A DNA stretch of 64,000 nt, taken from positions 930,001 to 994,000 of the forward strand of contig NZ_VTTH01000001.1 in the NCBI RefSeq assembly GCF_008831265.1, given 5' to 3'. The stretch's first letter is position 1; every line of letters starts with the position of its first letter. The position numbers and the translations under genes were made by a program. Positions 34,399 to 43,599 of the stretch are shown here, in pieces. The notes under the pieces are model-generated. The model saw only the letters and a program-made list of their open reading frames with translations. It ran no database searches and was not told where the DNA came from. Origin of the DNA: Lacisediminimonas profundi. GTDB lineage: Bacteria; Pseudomonadota; Gammaproteobacteria; Burkholderiales; Burkholderiaceae_D.

Positions 34399-35721
34399 AT
34401 GCTGAGCGCCGCTGACAACGAAATGCTGACCAGGACCGGTCCGGGAACGCCGATGGGCGAATATTTCCGCCGGTTCTGGCAACCGATTGCGCTTGCGCGC
34501 GAATTACCCGACAACGACGGTGCGCCGATCCGGGTCAACATCATGGGCGAGCAACTGGTCGCTTTCCGCAACAGCCAGGGCGTGGTCGGGCTGGTCAATT
34601 CGAAATGCCCGCACCGGGGCGCGGACCTGTATTTTGGCCGCAACGAAGAATGCGGAATCCGCTGCGTGTTCCATGGCTGGAAGTTCGACGTCGAGGGCAG
34701 GCCGATGGAGCTGCCCAATGTGCCGCCAGGTACCCAGTATCACGAGACCATACGGCTGAAGGCCTACCCCACCCGCGAACACGGCGGGATCGTGTGGGGT
34801 TACCTCGGCCCGCGGCCGGACGAGACGCATCCTTTGCCCGAGGTGCCCCAGCTCGAATTCGCAGAGCTGCCCGCATCGCATCGCTACGTTACCAAGAAGC
34901 TCCAGGAATGCAATTGGGCACAGTCGATAGAAGGCGCGCTCGACACCTCGCATTTTTCCTTTCTTCACATGCCCGCGCCCGGCGTGCCTTCCAACGCCAA
35001 TCCGGATGCGCCGGCCGATGAGAAGCGCCTCAGGTGGATAAGAAACGATCCATTGCCGCAGTTCTCGATCATGGAGCATGAAGTCGGATTCGTGGTCGGC
35101 GGCGCCAGGCGCGCGGATGGCGAAGAGCGTTACTGGCGCACCGCCCAGTTCGCATTGCCAGCTCACAGCACGACGCCATCCACGCTGCCGGGCGAGACCT
35201 ATTTCGGCTACACGTGGGTGCCGATCGATGACCATAACTGCTGGATCTATACCTATGCGTGGAATCCGGATCGTCCCTTTACCGATGAGGAGCGGGCAAC
35301 ATTTGCGGCTGGCCACGGCGTGATTGCAGAAGTTGACCAGGACTTCATTCCAATCCGGAATCGGGGCAACGAGTACCTGCGCGACCGCGAAATGCAAAAG
35401 CATGTAAATTTCACGGGTGTGCGCGGCGTCGCCGAGCAGGATGCGCTGGTCCACGACAGCCAGGGCCGGATCGCGGATCGGACGCAGGAGCACCTTACGG
35501 CGTCCGATGCGGCCATCGTGCGCTTCCGGCGCCAGGTCATGAATGGCGCCAGGGCGCTGTTGTCGGGGGTCGAGCCGCAGGCGCCCTGGAAGCATGAAAG
35601 TTACCGGCTGCGTTCCGGCAGCTGGATCGCTTCCGAGGGCGTGCCTTTCGAGCAGGTCATGCAGGAACGTTTCGGGCACCCGTATGGCTGGGTGGGATCC
35701 GAAGAAGCCACACAAAAATAA
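34399..35721 (+). CDS. Rieske oxygenase, phthalate 4,5-dioxygenase-like
   Basis: A 440-aa Rieske non-heme iron oxygenase of the phthalate dioxygenase type, which works as an alpha-only oligomer with a separate reductase. The cluster ligands are C70, H72, C89 and H92. The catalytic region SIEGALDTSHFSFLH supplies Asp and two histidines five apart. AAGGAGG lies nine bases before the ATG. No reductase gene is nearby. Its neighbours, a TIM-barrel isomerase upstream and a Bug protein downstream, suggest a small uptake-plus-oxygenation unit under the divergent LysR gene. Confidence 0.83.
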   Translation: MLSAADNEMLTRTGPGTPMGEYFRRFWQPIALARELPDNDGAPIRVNIMGEQLVAFRNSQGVVGLVNSKCPHRGADLYFGRNEECGIRCVFHGWKFDVEGRPMELPNVPPGTQYHETIRLKAYPTREHGGIVWGYLGPRPDETHPLPEVPQLEFAELPASHRYVTKKLQECNWAQSIEGALDTSHFSFLHMPAPGVPSNANPDAPADEKRLRWIRNDPLPQFSIMEHEVGFVVGGARRADGEERYWRTAQFALPAHSTTPSTLPGETYFGYTWVPIDDHNCWIYTYAWNPDRPFTDEERATFAAGHGVIAEVDQDFIPIRNRGNEYLRDREMQKHVNFTGVRGVAEQDALVHDSQGRIADRTQEHLTASDAAIVRFRRQVMNGARALLSGVEPQAPWKHESYRLRSGSWIASEGVPFEQVMQERFGHPYGWVGSEEATQK

Positions 35722-35750
35722 TCAGTCCAACGAGACACCAAGGAGACAAA

Positions 35751-36746
35751 ATGAAGAATCTGAAAGTCTTGCATCAGTTTGCGTCGCAGGTAATGCTGTT
35801 GGCCGGTGCGCTATTGCTCACGGCAGTCACGCCGGCCAGTGCCCAGGTCTATCCCGACAAGCCAATCCGCATCATCGTGCCGTATGCCGCCGGCGGCTCG
35901 ACCGACCTGACCGCGCGCCTGATTGCCAAATCCCTCAGCACCCGTTTCGGCCAGCCGGTGGTGGTGGAGAACCGGGCGGGGGCGGGTGGCTCAATCGGCC
36001 ACGATGTGGCGGCAAAATCTCCCGCTGACGGCTACACGCTGCTGTTCAGCGCTGCCGGTCCTCTCGTTGTGACGCCCCATACCTATTCGAAGCTGAGCTA
36101 CGACCCGGTGAAGGGATTCGATCCGGTCATGCTGGTGGCCACCCAGCCCTTGCTGCTGGTCGTGAATCCAAGCCTGAAGATCCAGACTGTCGACGACATC
36201 GTGCGCGAGGCAAAGGCCAGGCAGGGCAAGCTGAACTACGGTTCGTTCGGCAATGGCAGCGCAGCCCACCTCGCGGGTGAATCGTTCAAGACGCTGACCA
36301 AGGCGGAGATGACGCATGTGCCCTACAAGGGCAGCAGTCCGGCACTGGCAGCCTTGATGGCTGGCGATATCGACCTGATGTTCGATGTGTTCAGTACCGC
36401 TGCACCCCTGGTTCAGTCAGGAAGGCTGCGCCCGATCGCGATCACCTCGAAAGAACGTTCGCCCCTGTTTCCTGCAGTGCCGACCATGGCAGAGGCCGGC
36501 GTGGCGGGCTTTGATGCGGGAACCTGGTTCGGCGTGCTGGCGCCGTCCGGCACCAGCAAGCAGATCGTCGACCGCCTGAATCAAGCGCTGAATGCCACCC
36601 TGGGAGAGAAGGAACTGCGCAATACCCTGTTGTCCCAGGGTGCGATCGTGCGCGGTGGCACGCCAGCGGAGTTCGGCGAGTTCTTCACCACCGAGTTCAA
36701 CAAGATGGGGCGACTGGTGAAGAGCGCGGGTGTGAAGGTGGATTGA
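35751..36746 (+). CDS. Bug/TctC-family periplasmic binding protein
   Basis: A 331-aa binding protein with a Sec signal peptide ending ASA at about residue 31. The family pattern YPDKPIRIIVPYAAGGSTD is clear near the start of the mature protein. AAGGAGA precedes the ATG, 29 bp after the oxygenase stop, so it shares the operon. No TctA/TctB partner is present. It likely captures the substrate of the adjacent Rieske oxygenase (inference from position). Confidence 0.85.
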   Translation: MKNLKVLHQFASQVMLLAGALLLTAVTPASAQVYPDKPIRIIVPYAAGGSTDLTARLIAKSLSTRFGQPVVVENRAGAGGSIGHDVAAKSPADGYTLLFSAAGPLVVTPHTYSKLSYDPVKGFDPVMLVATQPLLLVVNPSLKIQTVDDIVREAKARQGKLNYGSFGNGSAAHLAGESFKTLTKAEMTHVPYKGSSPALAALMAGDIDLMFDVFSTAAPLVQSGRLRPIAITSKERSPLFPAVPTMAEAGVAGFDAGTWFGVLAPSGTSKQIVDRLNQALNATLGEKELRNTLLSQGAIVRGGTPAEFGEFFTTEFNKMGRLVKSAGVKVD

Positions 36747-37079
36747 GCGGGCTGTCGCTGCGCAATGTCACGGCTTGGGCGTGGTGCTTGGCTGCAAGCA
36801 GAAGAGGCAGCTAGCAGCGCTTCGCCGTGATTTTGGGCAGGGACATTTTTTCTTTTGTTTTCATACAGTTGAGCTTCGTCATCCAGGCTTGTCCACAGAG
36901 CTGTCCACCGGTCCTGTGGACAGGTGGACAGCTGGACAGTCGGGCAATTCGCCCCGCGGCTGGTGGGCTGGCCTCTGTGCTGCGTCAGCAGTTGCCCGAA
37001 CTTTTCGGGCGACGCAGGGTGGCTGGACAGATATCGCCGGTAATGGCGGCATCCGTGAATGGCAAGGAAGTTGCGTTGC
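36747..37079. other. 333-bp gap between converging genes
   Basis: No gene is supported. The middle holds copy B of the dispersed repeat (36818-36921). The remainder contains direct and inverted GTGGACAG/CTGTCCAC motifs up to about 36940. Either part could terminate the converging transcripts, but no classic terminator with a T run is seen. Confidence 0.5.
36818..36921 (+). repeat. Dispersed intergenic repeat, copy B
   Basis: Homologous to the repeat at 32331-32433 in the same orientation, including TTGTCCACAG at 36889-36898 and the identical 17-mer at 36904-36920. In this copy the core extends into a 9-bp inverted repeat, CTGTCCACC (36901-36909) with GGTGGACAG (36923-36931). The two copies bracket a 4.4-kb regulator/oxygenase module. 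Confidence 0.65.
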
Positions 37080-37958
37080 CTAGCCGAGGTTATGCATGAT
37101 CAGCGCCGGGTCCCAGGCATGCACCGTCTGCTGCTGCTCGCCCAGGCCGGCGATGCCGAGCTTCATCGTATCGCCCGGCTTCAGGTAAACCGGGCTTGGC
37201 TTGCGGCCCATGCCTACACCGGGCGGCGTGCCGGTGGTGATCAGGTCGCCCGGATACAGCGTCATGTAGCGGCTGATGTAGCTGACCAGGTGCGCCACCC
37301 CGAAAATCATGGTGCGGGTGCTGCCGTTCTGGACCCGCTGCCCGTTCAGCTCCAGCCACATGTCGAGCGCCTGCGGATCGGGCACCTCATCCGTCGTCAC
37401 CAGCCACGGACCGACCGGGCCGAAGGTGTCGCAGCACTTGCCCTTGTCCCATTGTCCGCCGACCCGCTCCAGCTGGTACTCGCGTTCGGACACGTCATTG
37501 ATCACGCAGTAGCCGGCCACATGCTTGAGCGCATCGGCTTCCGTCACATAGCGCGCCGTCTGTCCGATGACGATGCCCAACTCGACTTCCCAGTCGCCTT
37601 TCACTGAACCCTGCGGCAGCACCACCGGGTCGTTGCAGCCGACGATGCAGCTGGCTGCCTTCATGAACAGCACCGGCTCGGGCGGGATCGGCAGGTTGGC
37701 TTCGGCGGCATGGTCGGCGTAGTTCAGGCCGACCGCGACGAATTTGCCAACGCCCTTGTAGGGCGGGGCGATCCGGCCCGGCTGCGTCACCACCGGCAGC
37801 TTGCTGACATCCAGTGCCGCCAGCTTTTGCAGCGAGGCCGGCGTCAGCGTGTCCGCCGTGATGTCGGGCAGCACGCCCGACAGGTCGCGCACCTGTCCAC
37901 TTGCGTCGAGCAAGGCCGGTTTTTCCTGGCCCATGGCCCCATAGCGCATCAGTTTCAT
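37080..37958 (-). CDS. FAH-family hydrolase/isomerase
   Basis: A 292-aa member of the fumarylacetoacetate hydrolase superfamily, of the short type that includes 2-hydroxyhepta-2,4-diene-1,7-dioate isomerase and ureidoglycolate lyase. Landmarks are VGLNYADHAAEAN, the acidic metal-binding stretch DWEVELG, and TTGTPPGVGMG. GAGGAA precedes the ATG. It is the last gene of a minus-strand operon that begins with a Liv-type importer. It probably acts on a keto acid formed after ring cleavage; no extradiol dioxygenase is present in the operon. Confidence 0.8.
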   Translation of the reverse strand: MKLMRYGAMGQEKPALLDASGQVRDLSGVLPDITADTLTPASLQKLAALDVSKLPVVTQPGRIAPPYKGVGKFVAVGLNYADHAAEANLPIPPEPVLFMKAASCIVGCNDPVVLPQGSVKGDWEVELGIVIGQTARYVTEADALKHVAGYCVINDVSEREYQLERVGGQWDKGKCCDTFGPVGPWLVTTDEVPDPQALDMWLELNGQRVQNGSTRTMIFGVAHLVSYISRYMTLYPGDLITTGTPPGVGMGRKPSPVYLKPGDTMKLGIAGLGEQQQTVHAWDPALIMHNLG

Positions 37959-37996
37959 CGTCTCATTTCCTCTTTCTGGCCGTCAGGCGTAATTGG

Positions 37997-39451
37997 TCAG
38001 GCGTAATTGATCACCAGGTGCTTGATGTCGGACATTTCCTCCATCGCATAGCGGGTGCCTTCCCTTCCGAAGCCGGATTCTTTCCAGCCGCCGAAGGGCA
38101 TGTTGTCTATCCGGTAGATCGGGACGTCGTTCACCATCAGGCCGCCGACATCCCAGTCCTCTATCGCCTGGAAGGCGCGGCGCAGGTCGTTGGTGAACAT
38201 CCCGCCCTGCAAACCGTACTTGGAATCGCCGGCGCGGGCAATGGCTTCATCGAAGCTGCCGTAGCTGTTGACGGTGAGCACCGGGCCGAACACTTCCTCG
38301 TCCTCGATCTTCATTCCCTTTGCAGTATCGGTCAGCACGGTCGGCTGCACCACTGCGCCTTGGCGGGGGCCGCCATGCAGCAATTTTGCGCCGCCAGCTA
38401 CCGCCTCGTCGATCCAGCTCTGGATCCTGATCGCCGAACCCTCGTCGATCACCGGGCCGACGTCGACACCCTCCTGCATCGGGTCGCCGACCTTGCAGGC
38501 ACGAACCCGCTCGACCAGCTTGGCCGTGAAGGCAGCGGCGACAGACTCCTGGACCAATATGCGCTGGACGCCTATGCAGTACTGGCCGCCGTAGACCACG
38601 CCGCCACGCACGCAGCGCGCGGCAGCCAAGTCGAGGTCAGCGTCCTCGGCCACCACCACCGCGCCATTGCCGCCCAATTCCAGTGCCACCTTCTTGCGGC
38701 CAGCGATATCCTTGATGTGCCAGCCTACGCGGGCGCTGCCGGTGAAGCTGACCATCGCGAAGCGCTCGTCGCGCACCATGCTCTCGGCCAGCGGCACCGA
38801 GCAGTGCAGGACCTCCAGCGCGCCATCAGGCAGCCCGGCCTCGGTCAGGACTTGCTGCAGCAGCAGCGAAGTCAGCGGTGTCTGCGGCGCCGGCTTCAGC
38901 ACCACGCTGTTGCCCACGGCAATCGCGGGCGCGACCTTGTGCACCACCAGATTCAGCGGGAAATTGAATGGCGAGATGGCCAGGATCGGTCCGATCGGAA
39001 AGCGGCGGGCGATGCCGATGCGGCGGCGCATCCGGTTCAGGGCTTCGGAATCGAGGTCGGCCAGCGCGATCGGACGGCCCTGGCTGTCGGTGGTCTGGTA
39101 TTCGAATACGCCCGCATCCATGTCGAGCGGGACTTCCTCGCCGCCGAAGCGGCGCGCTTCGGCGGCTGCATTGGTGAGGTTGAAGATCGCGCGCGATACC
39201 TCGCCGCGTGCATCGTACAGCGGCTTTCCTGCTTCGCCGGCGATGGTGGTGATGAACTCGTCACGCCTTTGTTTGATCAGTTCAGCCGCTTTCAGCAAGA
39301 TGTCGGCGCGCACGAAGCGTGGCAGCTTGCGCATTTTCTGGAAGGCCGCCTGCGAACGCAGGATCGCGCGCTCGACTTCCTCGGCGCCGGAGACCGGCAT
39401 TTCGCCGATGACCCGGCCGTCAAAAGGGGAGAGTATTTTTTCGGTTGTCAT
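37997..39451 (-). CDS. NAD(P)+-dependent aldehyde dehydrogenase
   Basis: A 484-aa aldehyde dehydrogenase. E258 (ALELGGN) and C292 (GGQYCIGVQ) form the catalytic pair, and PFNFPLN and EEVFGPV are present. It carries an acidic segment of about 30 residues (around 112-140) before the first nucleotide-binding strand that I do not expect in the GabD branch. The ATG at 39451 lies two bases after the upstream stop. In this operon it may oxidise a ring-cleavage semialdehyde, which is inference. Confidence 0.83.
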   Translation of the reverse strand: MTTEKILSPFDGRVIGEMPVSGAEEVERAILRSQAAFQKMRKLPRFVRADILLKAAELIKQRRDEFITTIAGEAGKPLYDARGEVSRAIFNLTNAAAEARRFGGEEVPLDMDAGVFEYQTTDSQGRPIALADLDSEALNRMRRRIGIARRFPIGPILAISPFNFPLNLVVHKVAPAIAVGNSVVLKPAPQTPLTSLLLQQVLTEAGLPDGALEVLHCSVPLAESMVRDERFAMVSFTGSARVGWHIKDIAGRKKVALELGGNGAVVVAEDADLDLAAARCVRGGVVYGGQYCIGVQRILVQESVAAAFTAKLVERVRACKVGDPMQEGVDVGPVIDEGSAIRIQSWIDEAVAGGAKLLHGGPRQGAVVQPTVLTDTAKGMKIEDEEVFGPVLTVNSYGSFDEAIARAGDSKYGLQGGMFTNDLRRAFQAIEDWDVGGLMVNDVPIYRIDNMPFGGWKESGFGREGTRYAMEEMSDIKHLVINYA

Positions 39452-39453
39452 AT

Positions 39454-40209
39454 TCAAGCCGCGACGATTCGTTCAACGGATATAGCCCGGCAGTCCATTT
39501 CGTAGTCCAGGTCGCGCACCGGCGGACGATTGAAATGCCAGGTGAGCCCGCCGGCCATGGCGCCGCGCCGCACCAGTTCGTCTGCCAGGAAGGGATGGAC
39601 GTCGTGCACGGTGTAAAGCTGGGAAACCGTCGTATCTTTCCAGCCGAAGCCCATCGCGCCCATCCGGTTTTCCATCTCGCCCAGCACCCAGCGCGCCTTG
39701 GCCCGCAGGCCGTCCGGCGAGGTATCGCCGAGCCTGATGGTGTGATCGCGGTAACTGCCCTTGCCCTCCGGCGCTTCGCCGCTGCCGGCAACCACGAAGG
39801 ACGGCGCGGCTGCGGCATCGGGCACCGTGTAGCAGAAGGCGTAAAAGCTTGGCGTCGACGGCGGGTCGATTTCAGGGCAGACGTTGCTGCGGGCGACAGG
39901 GTTGGTGACGCCGTCGAACACGCCCCATTTTTCCAGCGTGCCGACATAGATCCGATTGAACGCCGCGAAGCTGACTTCGTCGAACGGCGCCGGCGAGCGC
40001 AGTTCGCAGGCGCAGAACGCGGTCAGCGGGCGGCCTGCCGCGGTCAGGATGGCGGCGATGCGGTCGAATCCTTCGGCCAGTGCAACCGGCCGCTGGAAAC
40101 GCACCCGCTCGATGCGATAGCCGGGCTCGGCAACAACGCCGGCAGAGTACTGGAAAACGCCGGGGACGAATCGATAGTTTCCGGGAGCAAACGCGATGGT
40201 GCTGGACAT
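39454..40209 (-). CDS. CnbZ/RidA-like protein, candidate 2-aminomuconate deaminase
   Basis: A 251-aa soluble protein without signal peptide. It resembles my recollection of the CnbZ-type 2-amino(-5-chloro)muconate deaminases, with FAPGNYRFVPGVFQYSAG at the start and a PVARSNVCPEIDPP stretch in the middle. The N-terminal half follows the RidA/YjgF layout (AxxAAGRPLTAF, then FNRIYVGTLEKWGV). If correct, it would release ammonia from an aminomuconate-like intermediate in a meta pathway for an aminophenol-type substrate. It lies between the importer and an aldehyde dehydrogenase. The assignment is from memory of the family and is moderate only. Confidence 0.5.
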   Translation of the reverse strand: MSSTIAFAPGNYRFVPGVFQYSAGVVAEPGYRIERVRFQRPVALAEGFDRIAAILTAAGRPLTAFCACELRSPAPFDEVSFAAFNRIYVGTLEKWGVFDGVTNPVARSNVCPEIDPPSTPSFYAFCYTVPDAAAAPSFVVAGSGEAPEGKGSYRDHTIRLGDTSPDGLRAKARWVLGEMENRMGAMGFGWKDTTVSQLYTVHDVHPFLADELVRRGAMAGGLTWHFNRPPVRDLDYEMDCRAISVERIVAA

Positions 40210-40296
40210 GGTCGGGCTTCCTTTTCGGTGACGGGAATGAGAATGGAAATGTGAATGAGACTGGCGTTGGGGCCGCCTGGATCCAGCCAGGGGGCC

Positions 40297-41031
40297 TTAT
40301 GCGGCCAACATGCCCAGATAGGTCTGGCGGATGGCCGGGTCGCGCAACAGCACAGCACTGCTGCCGCCCTGCACGACGCGCCCCATGTCCATCGCATACG
40401 CATGCGAAGACAATTCGAGCGCGGTGACCACGTCCTGCTCGACCACCAGGATCGACAAGCCTTCGCGGTTGAGTGCCTGCAAGGCTTCGCACAGTTGCTC
40501 GACCAGCAAGGGCGACAGCCCGAGCGACAGCTCATCGATCATCAGCAGCTTGGGCGAGCTCATCATGCCGCGTCCGATGGCGCACATTTGCTGCTCGCCG
40601 CCGGACATGGTCCCGGCGGCCTGGTTGCGGCGTTCGTACAGTTTCGGAAAGGTGGTGTAGACCTGGTCCAGGCTGCGCGCGATCACGGCGCGCGGCTCCC
40701 GGCGCGCATAGGCGCCCATCAGCAAGTTGTCCTCGACGTTCATCGCACTGAACAGGCGGCGCCCTTCCGGCACATGGGCTATGCCGTGCGCCAGTATCTG
40801 TGCCGGCGTCTGGCCGCACAGGTCGACGCCATTCCACAGCATCTTGCCGGCCGTAGGTGCGATCAGGCCGGAGAGCGTGCGCATCAGGGTCGATTTGCCA
40901 GCCCCGTTGGAGCCGATCAGCGCGGTGATTTCGCCTTGTTGCAGGGACAGGTCTATGCCCCACAAAACGGTGATTTCGCCATAGCCGGCCTGCAGGCCGC
41001 TGATGGTGAGCAAAGATGGGGACTGGGTCAT
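40297..41031 (-). CDS. ABC importer ATPase, LivF type (second system)
   Basis: A 244-aa ATPase with Walker A GSNGAGKST, signature MSGGEQQM and a Walker B region LLMIDELSLGLSP. The last position has E-L where most have E-P. Its ATG overlaps the upstream LivG stop by four bases. It is the last component of the second LivKHMGF set. The 87-bp gap that follows separates the importer from the enzyme genes, with no terminator seen, so the set is likely one operon. Confidence 0.88.
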   Translation of the reverse strand: MTQSPSLLTISGLQAGYGEITVLWGIDLSLQQGEITALIGSNGAGKSTLMRTLSGLIAPTAGKMLWNGVDLCGQTPAQILAHGIAHVPEGRRLFSAMNVEDNLLMGAYARREPRAVIARSLDQVYTTFPKLYERRNQAAGTMSGGEQQMCAIGRGMMSSPKLLMIDELSLGLSPLLVEQLCEALQALNREGLSILVVEQDVVTALELSSHAYAMDMGRVVQGGSSAVLLRDPAIRQTYLGMLAA

Positions 41032-41786
41032 GCCTGCTCCGTTGCGGTCAGGTTCAGTTGCGCATATTTCTTGCCAAGGTAGGCCTCCACCACCCGCGGG
41101 TCGTTCACCACGTCGTGCGGCAGGCCGTCGGCGATGAGGGCGCCGTTCTGCAATACCACCACCCGGCTGCAGACATTCATCACCACCTTCATCAAGTGCT
41201 CGATCAGCACGATCGTGATGCCACGTTCGGCCATCTGGCGTATCAGGTGCATGGCGTTGTCGATCTCGGCCGAGTTGAGGCCGGCGTTGACCTCGTCCAG
41301 GAACAGCAGCTTGGGGTTCATCGCCAGCGCCTTGGCCAGTTCCAGCCGTTTGCGCATCGCCAGCGTCAGGCTCGACGCATCCTGGCCGGCCTGCTTTTCA
41401 AGTCCGACGAATTGCAGGTGGGCGGCAGCGATCTCGCGCGCTTTCGCCGGACTGACGCCCGACTGTGAAAACAGCGCGGCGGCGGCGACATTGTCGAGAA
41501 CGCTCAGGTCAGGGAAGGGCTGCACGATCTGGAAGGTGCGGGCCAGGCCAATCCGAGCGGTCTGGTATGGCGCCAGGCGGGTAATGTCACGGCCCTCGAA
41601 CAGCACCCGGCCGGAACTTGCCCGATGCACGCCGGTGATCACATTGACCAGTGTGGTCTTGCCGGCGCCGTTGGGTCCGATCAGGCCGAGGATTTCGCCG
41701 CGACCGACCTTAAGGCTGACGTCCTGCACCGCCTGCAGTCCGCCGAAACGGCGCGACACATGTTCCAGCACCATGACGTCATCCAT
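41028..41786 (-). CDS. ABC importer ATPase, LivG type (second system)
   Basis: A 252-aa ATPase with Walker A GPNGAGKTT, the usual LivG insertion, and a Walker B stretch LLFLDEVNAGLN. The signature region reads LTLAMRKRLELAKAL, lacking the SGGQ form, as in many LivG proteins. D after the Walker B Glu is V rather than P, another common LivG deviation. The start overlaps the LivM stop by eight bases. Confidence 0.88.
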   Translation of the reverse strand: MDDVMVLEHVSRRFGGLQAVQDVSLKVGRGEILGLIGPNGAGKTTLVNVITGVHRASSGRVLFEGRDITRLAPYQTARIGLARTFQIVQPFPDLSVLDNVAAAALFSQSGVSPAKAREIAAAHLQFVGLEKQAGQDASSLTLAMRKRLELAKALAMNPKLLFLDEVNAGLNSAEIDNAMHLIRQMAERGITIVLIEHLMKVVMNVCSRVVVLQNGALIADGLPHDVVNDPRVVEAYLGKKYAQLNLTATEQA

Positions 41787-42723
41787 TGCGCGCTCCGGTC
41801 AGTCGCAGCCGCTTCGAGAGCGACATCAGGCCATTGGGCAGGAACAGCAGCAGTAGCACCACCAGCAGGCCGAGCACGCCGGAATGGATCTGCAGGTAAT
41901 TGCGCCAGACAGTCTCTTCGATCGCGAGGAAGGCAAACGCGCCCAGCACTGCGCCGGCCGGCGAGCCCAGTCCGCCCAGCAGGGCCATCACGATCGGCTT
42001 GACTGCAAACAGCACGTCGAACACATCGGGTGGTTCAATGTAGTGCACCCACGCCGCGTACAGCACGCCGGCCATGGCCACGAACACGCCGGAAAAAGCG
42101 AAGGCGCTGCTCTTGTACAGGGTGGCGTTGACGCCGATCATGTCAGCCGCGGTCTCGTTCTGCTTGATGCAGGAAAGGCCGAAGCCCAGCTTGGAGACCT
42201 GGATTCTCCACACCACGACGAAGGTGACCAGCAGCAGCGTCCACATCGACCAGTAGAAAAACGAGGCTTCACCCATCACGCTGCCCGATCCTGTCACGGC
42301 CAGCGGAATGTTGAGGCCCATGCCGCCGCCGGTCAGGTCGGTCGCCGCATTGGTCAATTCGCGCAGCACTTCGGCAACTGCCAGGCTGGCGATCGCGAAA
42401 TAGTGTCCGCGCAGCCGCAGCAGTACGATGCCCAGCAGCAGGGCACCGGCAAATGCCAGCGCGCCGGCCGCACCGACCGTTGCCAGCAGCGGCCATCCTT
42501 TGCCCAGCAGCACGCCGCCGCAATAGGCGCCAAAACCGAAGAATGCGGCGGTGGCGAACGAGGGGTAGCCGGCAAAGCCGCCGATCACGGTCCACGAGAC
42601 CGACATGATGGCGTACATGCAGGCAAAGGTGCCGATGCGCAGCGCGTAGGCGCTGTCGAACATGGGCAGTCCGCCCAGCAACAGGATCAGCGCCAGCGCA
42701 GTGAAGAATATTGGACGATTCAT
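41779..42723 (-). CDS. ABC importer permease, LivM type (second system)
   Basis: A 314-aa hydrophobic protein with about nine membrane segments and the LivM landmark DLTGGGMGLNIP. Start and stop both overlap neighbouring importer genes, showing tight coupling. Confidence 0.88.
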   Translation of the reverse strand: MNRPIFFTALALILLLGGLPMFDSAYALRIGTFACMYAIMSVSWTVIGGFAGYPSFATAAFFGFGAYCGGVLLGKGWPLLATVGAAGALAFAGALLLGIVLLRLRGHYFAIASLAVAEVLRELTNAATDLTGGGMGLNIPLAVTGSGSVMGEASFFYWSMWTLLLVTFVVVWRIQVSKLGFGLSCIKQNETAADMIGVNATLYKSSAFAFSGVFVAMAGVLYAAWVHYIEPPDVFDVLFAVKPIVMALLGGLGSPAGAVLGAFAFLAIEETVWRNYLQIHSGVLGLLVVLLLLFLPNGLMSLSKRLRLTGARNG

Positions 42724-43586
42724 TCGAATCCTCGCTTGCCCAGCAGACCTTGCGGCCGGAAGATCAGGAACAGGATCAGCAATCCGAAAGACAGTGTCAC
42801 CGCGTGCTCGGGTCCGAACGCCAGCGAGCCGAAACTTTCGACCAGCCCCAGGAACAGTCCGCCGACCACGGCGCCGGGCACGCTACCCAGTCCGCCCAGC
42901 ACGCACACCACGAAGGCCTTGCCCAGGTAGGAACCGGAGGCAATCGGCGAGATCGGAAATATCATGGCCAGCAACACCCCGGCACAGACGGCCATGGCGG
43001 CGCCCAGGCCGAACGCGGTGGCGTAGATGGACGGCACGTCGACGCCCATCAGGCGTGAAGCGTCGCGGTCCATCCGCACCGCCACGATGGCACGCCCGAC
43101 GCGCGAGCGGCGCAGTATCAGGTAGAGCGCCACTGTCAGCAACAGCGCGAACGCGGTGGCAACCAACCGGTCCACTGGCACCACCAGCGAACCGACCGAA
43201 AGCGACCCCAGTGCGGGTTCAAGTATCAGGCGACGATAGTCGGCCCGGAAGCCGACCAGCATCGCATTGTTGAGCATCAGGTCCAGGCCAAAGGTCAGCG
43301 TCAGCGTGACCAGAACTGGCGCCGCAATCACCCGGTTCAGCACGCCACGCTGGATCGCGTAGCCGAACATGAAACCGAGCGGGGCAGCGATCAGCAGCGT
43401 GGTCCACGGCGCCAGGCCGAGGCCGTTGTAGGCGCCCCATGCGAGGTAGGACCCGAGCACGATGAACGAGCCGTGCATCAGGTTGATCACGTTGAGAACG
43501 CCCCACACCAGCGAGAAGCCTGCCGCGATGCACGCGTACAGGCTGCCCAGCACGATGCCATTCAGGATGACCTGGAGAATTAGCAT
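42720..43586 (-). CDS. ABC importer permease, LivH type (second system)
   Basis: A 288-aa LivH-family permease with about eight hydrophobic helices and the family stretch NVINLMHGSFIVLGSYLA. It lies 13 bp downstream of the binding-protein gene. Confidence 0.88.
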   Translation of the reverse strand: MLILQVILNGIVLGSLYACIAAGFSLVWGVLNVINLMHGSFIVLGSYLAWGAYNGLGLAPWTTLLIAAPLGFMFGYAIQRGVLNRVIAAPVLVTLTLTFGLDLMLNNAMLVGFRADYRRLILEPALGSLSVGSLVVPVDRLVATAFALLLTVALYLILRRSRVGRAIVAVRMDRDASRLMGVDVPSIYATAFGLGAAMAVCAGVLLAMIFPISPIASGSYLGKAFVVCVLGGLGSVPGAVVGGLFLGLVESFGSLAFGPEHAVTLSFGLLILFLIFRPQGLLGKRGFE

Positions 43587-43599
43587 GCCGTCGCCTGGT

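Noticed and set aside
32401-36931. Replication origin, from DnaA-box-like TTGTCCACA and TGTGGATA motifs
   Set aside because: Only two or three imperfect boxes occur per site, there is no AT-rich unwinding region, and no dnaA, dnaN or gidA gene is near.
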